Assembly (NCBI GenBank): GCA_030220185.1
Contig: JASPKZ010010274.1
Span: 186,001 to 250,000, forward strand
Length of the DNA stretch: 64,000 nucleotides
Reading direction: 5' to 3'
DNA from: Diploptera punctata
Taxonomy: Eukaryota > Arthropoda > Insecta > Blattodea > Blaberidae
How positions within the stretch are numbered: position 1 is the stretch's first letter; every line of letters begins with the position of its first letter. The notes beneath the pieces were generated by a model. That model was given only the letters and a program-made list of their open reading frames with translations, made no database searches and was not told the DNA's origin. Shown piece after piece: positions 21,050 to 31,739 of the stretch. The position numbers were made by a program, and so were the translations under genes.

Positions 21050-21513
21050 ATTTTTTTTTTGATTTTCTGAAGGTTCTGGCCAGGATTTTAGAAACAAAAT
21101 ATGAAATTATTGTATTGTCACGGGTCCTTTATTAGTATACAAAGTTTCAAGTCGATCCAATGTTTCTAAGTGGGTGAAAATCGTGTTCAAAAATTCCGTC
21201 ACATAGATACAAAGACACTTTTTTTGATTTTTTGATTTTCTGATGATTCTGGCCAGGATTTTAGAAAATAAATATGAACTGATTGTATTGTCACGGGTCC
21301 TTTACAAGTATACAACGTTTCAAGGCGATCCAAAGTTTCAAAGTGGGTGAAAATCGTGTTCAAAGATTCCGTTACATAGATAAAAATACACTTTTTTTTA
21401 TTTTCTGATGATTCTGGCCAGGATTTTAGAAAAGAAATGAAATTATTGTATTGTCACGGGTCCTTTACAAGTATACAAAGTTCCAAGCGATCCAATGATT
21501 TTAAGTGGGTGAA
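21050..21513 (+). repeat. Tandem triplication of the X tail unit
   Basis: Three copies of a ~160-175-bp unit with TTCTGGCCAGGATTTTAGAAA, ATTGTCACGGGTCCTTTA and AAGTGGGTGAAAATCG. X2 and X3 carry one copy, so the triplication is specific to X1. The third copy is split by the LINE. Confidence 0.85.
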
Positions 21514-21527
21514 AATTCATTAAACAG

Positions 21528-22006
21528 TTGGAGCTGTCGTTACAGGAAAGGGATACTAAAATAATGAAACTAGAACAACTGTTGTGCGAAAAAACTGATT
21601 CCCTTGAACAGTACCAACGCCGCCAATGCTTACGTATCTTTGGCATCCCGGAGATGGACGCTGAGGATACAGACAAAATAGCTATCGATGTGGCGTCTAA
21701 AATAGGTATTAAATTGGAAACATGCGATATAGATAGGAGTCATCGTGTGGGGAGAAAGGCTGACCGGCCACGGCCGGTTATCGTCAAATTCGTAAGCTAT
21801 CGAAAAGGAGAGAGGTTTCCAGAACAAAAAACAGCTGAAAGGGAGTGGTGTTACAATTAGGGAAGACTTAAACTCAAATGAGATATAAGCTATTAAAAGA
21901 ATGCATCACCAAATATGGTGTAACAAATGTGTGGACAATTGACGGAGCAATCCATGTTAAAGAAGGAGATAACAAACGCATCATTCTCCGGGCCTCAGAA
22001 ATATAA
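21528..22006 (+). pseudogene. LINE ORF1 (coiled coil plus RNA-binding domain), frameshifted
   Basis: A short charged helix (ERDTKIMKLEQLLCEKTDSL) is followed by LEQYQRRQCLRIFGIPE, IDVASKIGIKLETCDIDRSH and RPVIVKFVSYRKGE. This is the arrangement of type-II/L1-like ORF1 proteins with an RRM-like fold that coat LINE RNA. A frameshift near 21820-21860 interrupts it; the C-terminal part resumes in another frame (SNEI.../LRASEI) and stops at 22006. The coiled coil looks N-terminally truncated. The upstream ATG may be lost. Confidence 0.7.
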
Positions 22007-22276
22007 TTAGTGCAAACACGGCCAGTGAATAACCGACAGTTATCACTTTAAACATTTTATTAATAGTACATAAAATTAAGATATTCTTAGTGACGTGATA
22101 CCAGTTTAGTTTGTAAGTTTGTTGAAATATTTTACGACCATTTTTCGTTTAAATGATGATTTTCCTTTGACAGTCTTTGACAGGCTACAGGACAATAACT
22201 TCCCACTCCCCTTCTCGACCCCACTACTTCAAGGAATGCTTTAGAAATAGCTTTGTCCACATACCCTACTTCCTTG

Positions 22277-25067
22277 CAGGTAGCCCATTTCAATGCTCAG
22301 AGTATTACTGCACATATAGATGAGATCAGAACTATTTTTCTTCTCTTTAAATATTCATGCTCTTCTCATATCCGAAACGTGGCTAAATCCCACCATTACC
22401 TCTTCTTTAATTGACATGGATGGTTATACTTTTCTTAGACACGATCGTGTTTACAGTCGCGGGGGCGGTATTGGAGCCTTCGTTAGAACAGACCTTACTC
22501 CTAAAATTGTGTATCTATCTAATAACGAACCATCTGCCGAAATTATGTTCATAGAAATATTTGTCAGTTTCAAAAAATGTCTTCTCTGTGTAGTATACCA
22601 ACCTCCTAAAATAAAAGCCATCGCTGAAATTGAGTCCACTTTACAAAACGCGCGAATACAATATGAACACGTTATCGTTATGGGCGACTTTAATATAAAT
22701 ATACTAGACACTGATAACAGACATACACAACAACTGATGGCTACGTTCCAGGCTTGTGATATGACACTCCTACCCCTACGACCTACACATCACACTCATC
22801 ACTCTGAGACGTTACTTGACTTAATTGCAACTAATAATCCAGACAGAGTACTTACTCACGGGCAACTGCCAGCCCCGGGAATATCAGCACATGATATTAT
22901 ATTCTTAGCATATTCACTGCAGTGCCCTAAAACCGACTCGAAAGACTATTACGTATAGAGACTTAAAACATATAGACAATGCAACCCTAATTGAAGAAGC
23001 TATGCAGATGCCGGGCATTCAATATGGACGCTGCATTCTGTAGATGAAAAAGTTGAGACACTAAATGACTTTATACTACAATTATACAACAGACATGCCC
23101 CACCAAAAACTAAACTCGTGAAACGACGCCCTGCACCCTGGATGACTCTTTCAATTCGTAACTTGATGACTGATAGAGACGCAGCACATAAGAAATATAG
23201 ACTCAACAAAACAGACACAAGTCTCACTCAATATAAACAGTTACGTAACAAGACAAATCAAGCTATAAGAAACGCCAAACTTAGACATTTATACAACCTA
23301 ACAAATACCAATACTTCAGAAATCTGGAAAAACTTGAATAGAATGGGAATTGGGAGAAAAGAACACACAGGTAGACAAATTACCTGTTTCCCTGGACACA
23401 CTCAATAATCACTTCACAGGTATAACTACTACTCCAAAGGATAAAGAACAAACAATAAATGAATTATCACTGACAATCAACCGACAGAGAACATTTCCAT
23501 TCTTCTCATATGTTACAGACTTACGACGTAAAGAAAGCCATCATGCGAATAAAAACCAAAGCAGAAGGAACTGACCGTATAAATATTACTTTACTGAATA
23601 AAATAATCGAAGCTATACTACTACTACTATAACTCATATTTTTAACTCCTCACTACAAACTTCTACATATCCCTCATTGTGGAAACAAGCCCTCGTACGC
23701 CCACTGCCTAAAGTTAAAACGGCCCTCAACCCCGAACGACTTTCGACCCATTAGCATTTTACCTACTCTTTCAAAAGCTCTGGAACGATTAGTCCATAAA
23801 CAACTGACTGAATACCTAAATGATTACAACCTTCTAGATCAATTCCAGTCAGGCTTCAGGAAAGGACACAATACAAATACTGCCTCTACTAAATATTTGC
23901 GAAGACATACGCGAAGCTGCTGATAATCGAAAACTTACCATTCTTACATTACTGGACTTTAGTAAAGCATTCGACACGGTAGACTTGGACTTATTGTTGC
24001 ATAAACTTAAAAACCTCTTACTCTCTGATAGTGCCACGAAATGGTTCAATTCCTACCTTCATGAGCGCCAGCAATCTGTTATAGGAAATCATACATTATG
24101 TTCTTCTTGGTCCTTCCGTAAAGCTGGGGTTCCACAGGGTTCGGTACTTGGACCTTTGCTTTTTTCAATCTACATAAATGACATATCTAACTCCCTAAAG
24201 CATTGCAAACATAAGTTATTTGCAGACGACATGCAAATCTACATCCACACAGACAAATATTCACTAAATGACGCTGTTGCCAAAATTAACGAGGATCTTG
24301 ACTCACTAATGACTTGGACAGTTAAATATGGACTGCAATTAAATCCTACAAAGTCACAATCAATCATTATGGGTCATCAGAGACTATTATCTACAATTAA
24401 CCCAAACACAGTTTCGCATGTGTCACTAAACGGAGTTCAAATCCCTTATAGTGAGACAGTAAAAATTCTAGGAGTATTTATTGACAAAAACTTAAATTGG
24501 AATACACAAATAAACCATACATGCAAAACAGTCTTCTCAATAATACATTCATTAAATCGTGTACGAAATTGTTTGCCATTCGCCCTTAGGAAAATGTTAG
24601 TAGAAACACTTGCAATGCCCCATTTTGATTATTGTGACACTCTTTTTACAGACTTAAATATTATTTCCACTCAAAGACTTCAACGTGTTCATAATTCTTG
24701 CGCACGTTTTATTTGTGGTATTCGCAAATTTGACCATGTTACACCGTCCCTGGAACAATTATCGTGGTTTCGTCTAAGAGATCGTAGAACTGTCCATTCC
24801 CTATCCCTTCTCTATAAAATACTTCACACATCATCGCCTAATTATTTATCACGCCGCTTCATCAGACTATCCGACACACATAATCTTGACACTTCGATCC
24901 CATCAGCACATTGTCCTTTATATCCGCCTCATCACACTGTATATTATTCATTATCTTTTACGGTGTCACTTACCAAAATATGGAATTCCCTTCCACCCTA
25001 TGTCAGAGACTGTCAAACTATAACATCCTTCAAAAACAAACTAAAGAATTATTTAATAACAAACTGA
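22277..25067 (+). pseudogene. LINE ORF2: AP-endonuclease and reverse transcriptase, broken
   Basis: 22320-22958 is the endonuclease, with LLISETWLNP (catalytic Glu), YSRGGGIGAFVR, VIVMGDFNIN (Asp/Asn) and a final SAHDIIF (the His-Asp pair of SDH). After several frame changes (22960-23985) come FRPISILPTLSKALERL, QFQSGFRKGH and LDFSKAFDTVD. 23985-25067 then holds GVPQGSVLGPLLFSIYIND, KLFADDMQIYIH with the intact catalytic FADD, the thumb and the C-terminal end WNSLPPYVRD...FKNKLKNYLITN. The last 360 codons are one open frame. The frameshifts make it non-functional, though the active-site residues are preserved. Confidence 0.9.
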
Positions 25068-25528
25068 CTTATACACCTCACTGATAGTATTCTTTTAGCA
25101 ATATTAATATATTTAATTATTTATGTAAATAATATTAAGAATAACAAATAGTTTTATTTGTTTTGTTTTAAATATTGTATAATCGTAAAATTAGTTTTCT
25201 ATATCTCATTATTTTCCTGTTTTTTATATACACTAGACAGGGACAATTTAATATGTCTTGCTTGTATACATTTTATTATTAGTTTTAGTCTTAATTTTAA
25301 CTAATTTAACTGATTGTATTATAGATCGTAATATGTATATTAGATATTATCTTTTGATCAAATTTTTACTTAGTGTTTAATATTAGAGTTAATTAAGATT
25401 GTTATATTCTTATGTAATATATGTTTGTCCTGGTGAGTGGAAGAGAAGGCCACATGGCCTTAACTCCACCAGGCTAAATAAATCTTAAATCTTAAATCTT
25501 AAATCTTAAATTGCGTTGAAAGATTCCG

Positions 25529-25542
25529 TTACATAGATAGAC

Positions 25543-25615
<73 letters not shown>

Positions 25616-25616
25616 C
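25529..25616. repeat. (GATA)n microsatellite
   Basis: About 20 GATA units grown from the ACATAGATAGACAGATA phrase present once in X3 (about 50075). Confidence 0.95.
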
Positions 25617-25647
25617 AGGTCAAGCTAATATAAAGCGTGTAAAAACA

Positions 25648-25712
25648 TTAACATTACAATTACATAAAGAAAACACATTAATATTACAATTAAATAATAA
25701 CACAACAGCATT
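25648..25712. repeat. Remainder of the 20.15-kb minisatellite
   Basis: ACATTAACATTACAATTACA...ACACAACAGCATTATA continues the array at 20150-20462 on the far side of X1, then stops at the end of a mariner-type transposon. Confidence 0.8.
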
Positions 25713-25713
25713 A

Positions 25714-27197
25714 TAGTAACTTATGGTCTGGAAAGTAATCCTGGGTCAGCATAGGCCTGGAATATCAGGATGGACGTGAAATCATTTTGTGCAAATCTAA
25801 ATTAATTCGCCAATTTGATTTTAAAACGCTAGGTGTTCAAAATGCCAACTTTCACTTTGAATACAGGTATAGAATCGTCGTAGAAAGTTCTGGCGCATTC
25901 TACCAAGTACATCATGCACCTGACGAACCTCAGCAGATGCTGCAAGTATTCGGGCTAGAAGTTCGTCTTGGTTGGGAACTGGTTTCTAGTACACGAGGCT
26001 TTTGATATGCTTCCACAAGAAAAACTAACAGGCGTCAGTTCAGGGGAGCGGGGTGACCATACAATTGGATCTTCCATTCCGATCCAACGCCCGGAATAAG
26101 TGTCATTGTGTAAGTTACGCACTTGTGAAGAGTGAAGAATGCTGCTCCTCCGTCTAGTTGCATCCACATCTGACGACGCTCGATAAGGGGTACCTCTAAC
26201 AGCTTTGGCAGACTTTCTTGGACGAAGACCTTGTATTCAAGGTTGTGGCAGGAGATACGGTTCAATTATGTGATCACCAATGATACCGGTCCATACATTC
26301 ACTGAAAACGTACTTTGGTGGTAGTGCAGTAATACAGCGTGGGGATTGTGCCGTGACCAAACATGGCTGTTACGACAATTAAAAAAACCCATCTCTGGTT
26401 AACTGGCCTTCGTCTGTAAACAACACTTAGCTTAAAAAATTTGACTCATTCTCACAATGGCCAACAATAAATTTAAAAAATTCAAATTTCATGGGAAATC
26501 ATCCCCACTCAAACCCTGAAATTTCTGTGGATGATATAGGTGCTGCTGATTGTCATACAGGACACGCCAAGCATCACTTTGGGGAAATTCTCATGGTAAA
26601 ATCAACGGCACGCGTGCTGGTAGATACATTTTCTTCCACGGTTTCTTTCATAGCGACTGTTCGAGCCGTACGTAGCCAGCCTAGATGATGCAATGAACGC
26701 AAATAACCAGTCTCCCCGTGTCAGTGGTGAACGTTTTGTAACGTTCGAGGGTGTGGTTGACGTCTGTTCGGATATTGTGCACTGTACAGATGTTGAGTTT
26801 CGCGTGCAATACCATTCGCCTTACAATTCGTGTCTAGAAGTTTTAACAACGTGTATTCCATTTCACAAAATTCACAATCGAAGCTACCTATATTATACAC
26901 TTCAGATATCATACTGAAATTAATCAACCAACAGAGCGCACGAATGACTATCAGATGTAAACAGAAGAGTACACAAGTGCTGTACTGCACTGAACGGTAT
27001 GACATTAATGCATACAGTAGTGTATCCTACCCAGTGCCTCTCTGAAAAGTAAGCGTAGATGCGCATTGTAGTTCCTGAATTTCCCAGGCTTGTACTAACT
27101 CTTAATTACTTTCCGGACCATAAGTTATTAACCAAAAGTTGTTATATTTCGACCCCTCTATAAGCTCTTGAAATTTGTATGTAAACGTTTGAATCAC

Positions 27198-27205
<8 letters not shown>
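25714..27205 (-). mobile_element. Degenerate mariner-type transposon
   Basis: The ends AACTTATGGTCTGGAAAGTA (about 25718-25738) and its reverse complement (AACTTATGGTCCGGAAAGTA at about 27112-27131) are inverted repeats. A further ~75 bp to GTGATTCAAA next to (TA)n also occurs at the solo end 19412-19497, so the true right terminus probably lies near 27200 and the left end may be truncated. It encodes a broken transposase on the minus strand. Confidence 0.65.
25815..27010 (-). pseudogene. Mariner/DUF4817-type transposase, many breaks
   Basis: Minus-strand pieces in order: ARETQHLYSAQYPNRRQPHP (N-terminal helix-turn-helix, DUF4817-like) near 26760-26800; FTDEGQLTRDGF (first catalytic Asp) near 26370-26410; MQLDGGAAFFTLHKCV (second Asp) near 26130-26180; RWIGMEDPIVWSPRSPELTP near 26020-26080; then a C-terminal KSLVY...LLARILAASAEVRQV...SWHFEHL. 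The third acidic residue block is mutated (PVSF instead of PLDF). The family is recognised by order and motif; at least six frame breaks make it dead. Confidence 0.7.

Positions 27206-27243
<38 letters not shown>
27200..27243. repeat. (TA)n microsatellite
   Basis: Pure TA tract between the mariner end and a SINE. Confidence 0.95.
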
Positions 27244-27246
<3 letters not shown>

Positions 27247-27251
27247 TGTAT

Positions 27252-27597
27252 GTCCACCGCTGTGGTCTCGAGGTGGCGTGCTGCCTTGTCAAGGAGCGGG
27301 TCCGGGTTCGATCCCCGGTCGGCGCAGATTTTCTGGGTGAGGTTTTTTTCGGGGGTTTTTCCTCACCTGTAAGACAAATGTCAGGAAAACTTTAAGGCCC
27401 AAACGGTCCCCGAAATCATATGGCCATCATCATCATCAACACCCTTATCATCATCATCATCATCCTTCACAGGTGTGGAAAGCAACGGGAAGCTACCACA
27501 CCTACACAATTCCCTAGTAAAGCTGCAAGCATAGCATGAAAATGCTATGATTGCAGTGAAGGACCTGCCTTCGGGCAGAATTACAATGGATGGATGG
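27252..27597 (+). mobile_element. tRNA-derived SINE (type 1), full length with target-site duplication
   Basis: The tRNA-like head has GTGGTCTCGAGGTGGCGTGC (A-box side) and GGGTTCGATCCCCGG (B box). The body follows with GGGTTTTTCCTCACCTGTAA, a CATCATCATC run, GGAAAGCAACGGGAAGCTAC, and a TGCCTTCGGGCAG hairpin before the ATGGATGG tail. The 13-bp duplication ATATAGTATGTAT lies at 27239-27251 and 27598-27610. The best-preserved member of the family here and a good reference copy. Confidence 0.9.
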
Positions 27598-27611
27598 ATA
27601 TAGTATGTATC

Positions 27612-27960
27612 TCGGCAGCGGCGTGCTAGTTGTTATGTCTCTTACCTCTAGTCCGATGGGGCGGATTCAATCACGGCCGGCGTCGATGGATTTTTAGGAT
27701 GAAACATCCAAGGACAACTCCTCTAGGAGGGACTTTAAGCCGTGGGCTCAGAGTCTGAAGATTTTAAAAGAACCGCAAGCCTGAATAAAAATGCTTCTGT
27801 GCAAAATTTACCGACTGTTTCCCAACCAAATAATACCTTAGTTTCTCACTAGGTGCCTCACTGAGGCGATATGCCGATCCCATGTCACTCGTTAACATCT
27901 CGGGGTAAATATGCCTAACTAAATTATTTTTGTTAAGACACTCCCACCAGGGAGCCCCCT
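27612..27960 (+). mobile_element. SINE type 3 copy
   Basis: The tRNA-like head near 27612-27685 (GCGGCGTGCTAG, CGGATTCAATCACGGCCGGC) is followed by GTCGATGGATTTTTAGGATG, AAGCCGTGGGCTCAGAGTCT and an AAGCCTGAATAAAA block. These match the reverse complement of 45690-45968. It directly follows the type 1 SINE. The body after about 27850 is not shared with the other copy. Confidence 0.6.
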
Positions 27961-27984
27961 ACTCCCAACGCGGGGAAGTACTGA

Positions 27985-27985
27985 G

Positions 27986-28034
<49 letters not shown>

Positions 28035-28650
28035 TTTTGTGTGACCGTTAATACTCTAGCAGGTTCAATTTATGTTTCATCGAAGAAAAACTTGGCATAT
28101 ATAAACAAATTAGAAAAACGTAATGCCGAGTTCTTAACCAGCAAAATCTGACCAATACCTGTAGGGGTTTTACCTGAACTGAAAATTTAAAATTCATTCT
28201 ATGGTCTAAATTTTCGATATTTCGCAACACACCAACATGTGCTGTTAAAATAAAACAAGGAAAATATTCTCTAAAAGCGAGGAAAACCCATCCATTAGAA
28301 GTAGAGATTTACCTAAAACCAGAAATTAAAAAAACGCTTTAGTAGACAGAATTTGCTTCGTCGCAAATAGGCTAACAATTTAGTATTCCCTTAAATTGGC
28401 AACGTACCATTATAGTCACTTTAGTTTAATTTATATAATATTTTAACAAAATAATATAAAATGTAATAAGCAGAAAATATTAAAAAAGAGGCCAATTTTA
28501 CAAAAATATTCAAAATATACAACTTGGATTGTGATAGGTTTGTTTTCTCTGGAGTCCGACACTTTTAAATAAGTTGTTATAAGAAAATCAGAAAATATTT
28601 TCAAAATTTCACAAGAGATCAGCTTAAAGTGAAACGTGCTGTTTCTGGTT
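27985..28650 (+). repeat. Family R, copy 3, with (TA)n/(GT)n
   Basis: (TA)n then (GT)n at 27985-28034 stands where family R has its TA block, followed by CTAGCAGGTTCAATTTATG, a CTGAACTGAAAATTTAAAA block and GTCCGACACTTTTAAATAAG, in the same order as copies 1 and 4. Confidence 0.55.
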
Positions 28651-29016
28651 TAGTCAGCAGTCCTCCCGCTCTTGTCCATTCGGGGATTGGCGGCGTCCGC
28701 GGAGGCTGGAATTTTCCTCTTGACGATCTAGAACATCAAACAACTTATAACATCATTTGCGACAACGTTTGAAGGCTTGTTAACGTCCGACCACTTGATC
28801 TTCTTCTCCTAATCTACGGCTAGTTGCGACTGGCGGCAGGAATGTCACTCAACCACCGTCGAATTGAAATCAATAGGCTGAAGAGGGCATTGTAAGTCCC
28901 TAGAGCAGCCGCAGGTCACAGGTCACGGGCCATCGTTCATTCCTCTAGGCTGCCGAATAGACTCACGGGTTGAACTAGGCGTTCTCTTCGCCGGCCGGGC
29001 TGATTGCGTGTATGGG
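28651..29016. other. Unassigned GC-richer stretch
   Basis: Noticeably richer in G+C than its surroundings (for example GGCGGCGTCCGCGGAGGCTG). No coding motif, and no match to other parts of the window. Confidence 0.4.
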
Positions 29017-29167
29017 TACAACCTTAGACAAAATAATGCGTCATCTCTTGAACACACATTTCTTGTAACTCCTACTCGGCATATTGCTGGGTTCAAACTA
29101 GGAAACTAGTCATAATCGTGCAGTACCTGAGTTACTGTGCTATATGGCATGACCTAAAGACAGTCCT

Positions 29168-29251
29168 GCGTGTCCTGTTAGGTCAGCGGTAAAGCATCCA
29201 GGCACTGTCTCTCATAATGAAAATCGCAGGTTCGCGTCCTCAATTATGCAG
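29168..29251 (+). promoter_or_regulatory. tRNA-like module, left end of copy C
   Basis: GTTAGGTCAGCGGTAAAGCA (A box/D arm) and GCAGGTTCGCGTCC (B box). The usual T run is broken to TTTCTTT. Confidence 0.55.
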
Positions 29252-29471
29252 TTTCTTTCGTGATATTCGTGTTAAATGTTATATGAATTAAATACAACAT
29301 TTTATTTTGACATTTTAATTAAATCAATGTTAATGTCGTTATTGTAACAATTATATTTACCACATTCAGGGTTTGATCTAGGTAACTTCAATTAATAGCA
29401 TTCAATAGACGTCTGCGCAAAAGCAACACCTCTAACAAGTTTTTTTATAATGAATCATATCGAATTTTACC

Positions 29472-30455
29472 ATGGCTCAGTGCACTTAAAAGGATATTGG
29501 CAGAAGGCAAACTCTCCTTGCACTGGCAAACGTTGCAGGTTTCTCTGCTCGTGAGGCGGGAAGGCGTTTGAAAATACATGCATATACAGCTCAGAGGTGA
29601 GTTAGATTATCCAGGGAAGGGATTTAAAACCGTCGTGTTGATTCAGGAAGAAGACGTGTTTCCACTCCCCGAGAGAATGAAGCTTTAATTGCAGACCTTT
29701 CCAAACTGCTTCTCAAATTAAAGGAAATTATCAATTCCCATGATCAGCTCAGACAGCTCTGCGGCGTTTAAATGATGCAGGACTTTTGCACGGACAGCAG
29801 CAAAGGAGGAACACCCGACAGAAAATCACAATTGTTTAGGCTCGCCTTTGCAGAGGAAAATGCCAACCTTGATTGGAATAATATAACATTCTCAGACGAG
29901 CTGATATTTTCCTCCATTCATGACAGCAAAGTGATTGTCTATCGTCTAAAGGGGTCTCGATACGATGCAGAATACGTGGCTAGACAATTTCGTCATGGTC
30001 GCGTATCTTTGTCGTATTGGGCTGGATATCACGGGACGATCTGCGAAGCTGGACACTGGACGACACACTGAACAATGTGCAGTATAAGGCTATACTAGAG
30101 AACATCTTAATTCCATCTGTGAGGATGACATATCCTGATGGAATTAAATTCGTATGGGATAATCATCGTGTCCACACTTGTCGAGCGGTTTCAAACTGGT
30201 TCTCGGAGAGGCAGGATATCAGAGTGATAGACTGGCCTCCCTGTTCACCAGATTTGAATCCAATCGAAAATGTGTGGGCTAAGATGAAAATAGATATGAA
30301 CTCTAATTGACCTGCAGATGCACGTAAGACGATAGGTGGCTTATGGGCACAAATTCAAGACCTCTGGAATGCTCTAGCCGATCGTCCACGCGCATGTAGA
30401 AATTTTGATTACATCAATGCCCCGCAGATTGAGGGCGGTAATAGATGTTGAGGGT
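29472..30455 (+). pseudogene. Tc1-superfamily transposase (copy C), broken
   Basis: Starts MAQCT at 29472, then stops. ALANVAGFSAREAGRRLKI is the helix-turn-helix. After further breaks, LAFAEENANLDWNNITFSDE (29840-29900) carries the first catalytic Asp, IKFVWDNHRVHTCRAVSNWF (30140-30200) the second, and PPCSPDLNPIENVWAKMK (30235-30290) the catalytic Glu. I count 35 residues between the second Asp and the Glu. The C terminus ADRPRACRN matches copy D. At least three stops and two frame changes make it inactive; the DDE residues themselves survive. Confidence 0.85.
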
Positions 30456-30659
30456 TCATACACCCAACATTGATTATGTTTTTGTTAAAGTTTTAATTCG
30501 AAATGATATTTTTCTTTCCTCATTTTTTTATTAGAAGACGGTTTATTGTATGTTTTAGTGTGTTTTTATGTGCATTAAAGCCATAAAACTCAAATATAAA
30601 ATTAAATATGAAACTATGTTACAGGCATGATGCTATTCCTACATTCAGTTAAAAAAATT

Positions 30660-30737
30660 AGAACGGAAATCGAACCCGTGAGTTTACGAACGCAGGAGAT
30701 GTCTGTTAAACCTCTCAACCACGGAAACACACTAAGC
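30660..30737 (-). promoter_or_regulatory. tRNA-like module, right end of copy C
   Basis: The minus strand reads CCGTGGTTGAGAGGTTTAAC, then CACGGGTTCGATTTCCGTTC, then 7 T. Points inward; the T-stem is nearly intact. Confidence 0.6.
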
Positions 30738-30933
30738 CAAGCTATCTCTTTCATGTTGTTTCAGTATGCACTGCGTTAACTAGCAAACAACCCAGTACAT
30801 ATACTGAAAACGTGTTGATGTGAATACGGCTTCTGCGAGCGCTCACGAAGTTCCTCGATCGGTTGATAGAATCTGCAGACGACTCATTTTTTCTAAGGTT
30901 ATACATAAACGGCGATCCTGCATTTCCAACTAC

Positions 30934-30934
<1 letters not shown>

Positions 30935-30989
<55 letters not shown>

Positions 30990-30990
30990 C
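30935..30990. repeat. (AAGT)n microsatellite
   Basis: About 13 units of TAAG. The same tetranucleotide forms the 3' tail of the LRVR-type LINEs nearby, so it may derive from one. Confidence 0.9.
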
Positions 30991-31264
30991 AAAGTAGATA
31001 AACAAGTAAATAAGTCCCTCCAATTTAACAAAAGAAAATTATATATCGTAAACCAGGGAAATTAAACCATAACCTGGATTTGATCAATACTAGCTTAGTC
31101 TGAGCAGTTTCTGCGTGACTGACTTTTTATAATCTATCTTATGAGATATTTTTGTAAAATTGTTTATTGTCAGAGTAAAAATTAACAAGTATCGGATACA
31201 AGATTATGAAGTTAAGAAAAATTGTATGATGGACGTTTAGCTATTCCAGTGTTAAATTATGTGT

Positions 31265-31535
31265 TGTACTTACTTACTCACTGGCACTATCGAACCCGTA
31301 GGTGCATGGCCGCACGGACATAAGCTCTCCATACATCCCTATCCTGAGCTAATGCTTTCTAATCATTCCCTGTATAATCTATTTCCCTCAAATCATAGTT
31401 AATGTTATTCTCACACCTCATTCTTGGTCCACCAACTGGGCGTTTTCCCTCTGGCTTTCCTACAAGAAGCTTCCATGCAAGTCTCCCATTCCCGATACGT
31501 GCAACATGTCCTGCCCATCGCAGTTTACGAGAATG
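31265..31535 (-). pseudogene. LINE (LRVR-tail lineage) 3' fragment
   Basis: Starts on the left with (ACTT)n and CTCACTGGCACTATCGAACC, the 3' end of this lineage. It continues through the GGCCGCACGGACATAAGCTC block and the block for GRPRMRW (about 31430) to the RLRWAGH block, where it is truncated. Only ~90 codons remain. Confidence 0.75.
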
Positions 31536-31739
31536 TGTTGTGGAAAAATAAAATCAAAATAACAAAGTTTTAGTTATAGAGTTCAATATTCATAAATATA
31601 CTTAAATAAGAATAAACTCTTGTCATCCGTAATGAATATGTAAAGGGATTGGCAAGCAATTTAAAAAAAAAGGAATCATTACGTATACTGTAAATGAAAT
31701 AATTAGGAAAATTATGTTCAAAATTATAATTATATCATA

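Larger units (their letters stand above)
21514..25512 (+). mobile_element. Nearly full-length L2/CR1-like LINE
   Basis: A ~4.0-kb element with ORF1, an endonuclease, a reverse transcriptase and a 3' untranslated region. It ends in a short hairpin-bearing stretch (GAAGGCCACATGGCCTTAAC), AATAAA-like sequence and a (TTAAATC)n tail at 25475-25512. It inserted between GTGGGTGAAAAT and the remaining GTTGAAAGATTCCG of the X1 tail unit. Several frameshifts break both ORFs. The simple tail and the conserved C-terminal WNSLPPYVRD / FKNKLKNYL support the CR1/L2 group; the exact clade is inferred. Confidence 0.85.
20460..25650 (+). mobile_element. Foldback element X1, interrupted by a LINE
   Basis: The left part is a stem: about 125 bp at 20463-20590 is repeated inverted at 20675-20800 (ACACGCTTTATCAGAAAACC, CCAACACGCTTGGG, AAAAGCGTGGGGTG). 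Then come a tRNA-Tyr-like module on the minus strand (20912-21003), three tandem copies of a tail unit (21050-21513), the LINE, and the rest of the tail with (GATA)n and AAGCTAATATAAAGCGTGTA. The latter also ends X2 (34372) and X3 (50122). It was inserted into the minisatellite. No coding capacity is seen; the class is unknown. Confidence 0.7.
29019..30901 (+). mobile_element. Tc1-like element copy C, longest copy with transposase and tRNA-like ends
   Basis: TA-flanked. The left end CAACCTTAGACAAAATAATG and the right end in reverse complement TAACCTTAGAAAAAATGAGT match copies A, B and D. At 1883 bp it keeps most of a Tc1-superfamily transposase (29472-30455). Inward-pointing tRNA-like modules sit about 150-240 bp inside each end. 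Copies A and B look like internal-deletion derivatives of this form. Confidence 0.85.
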
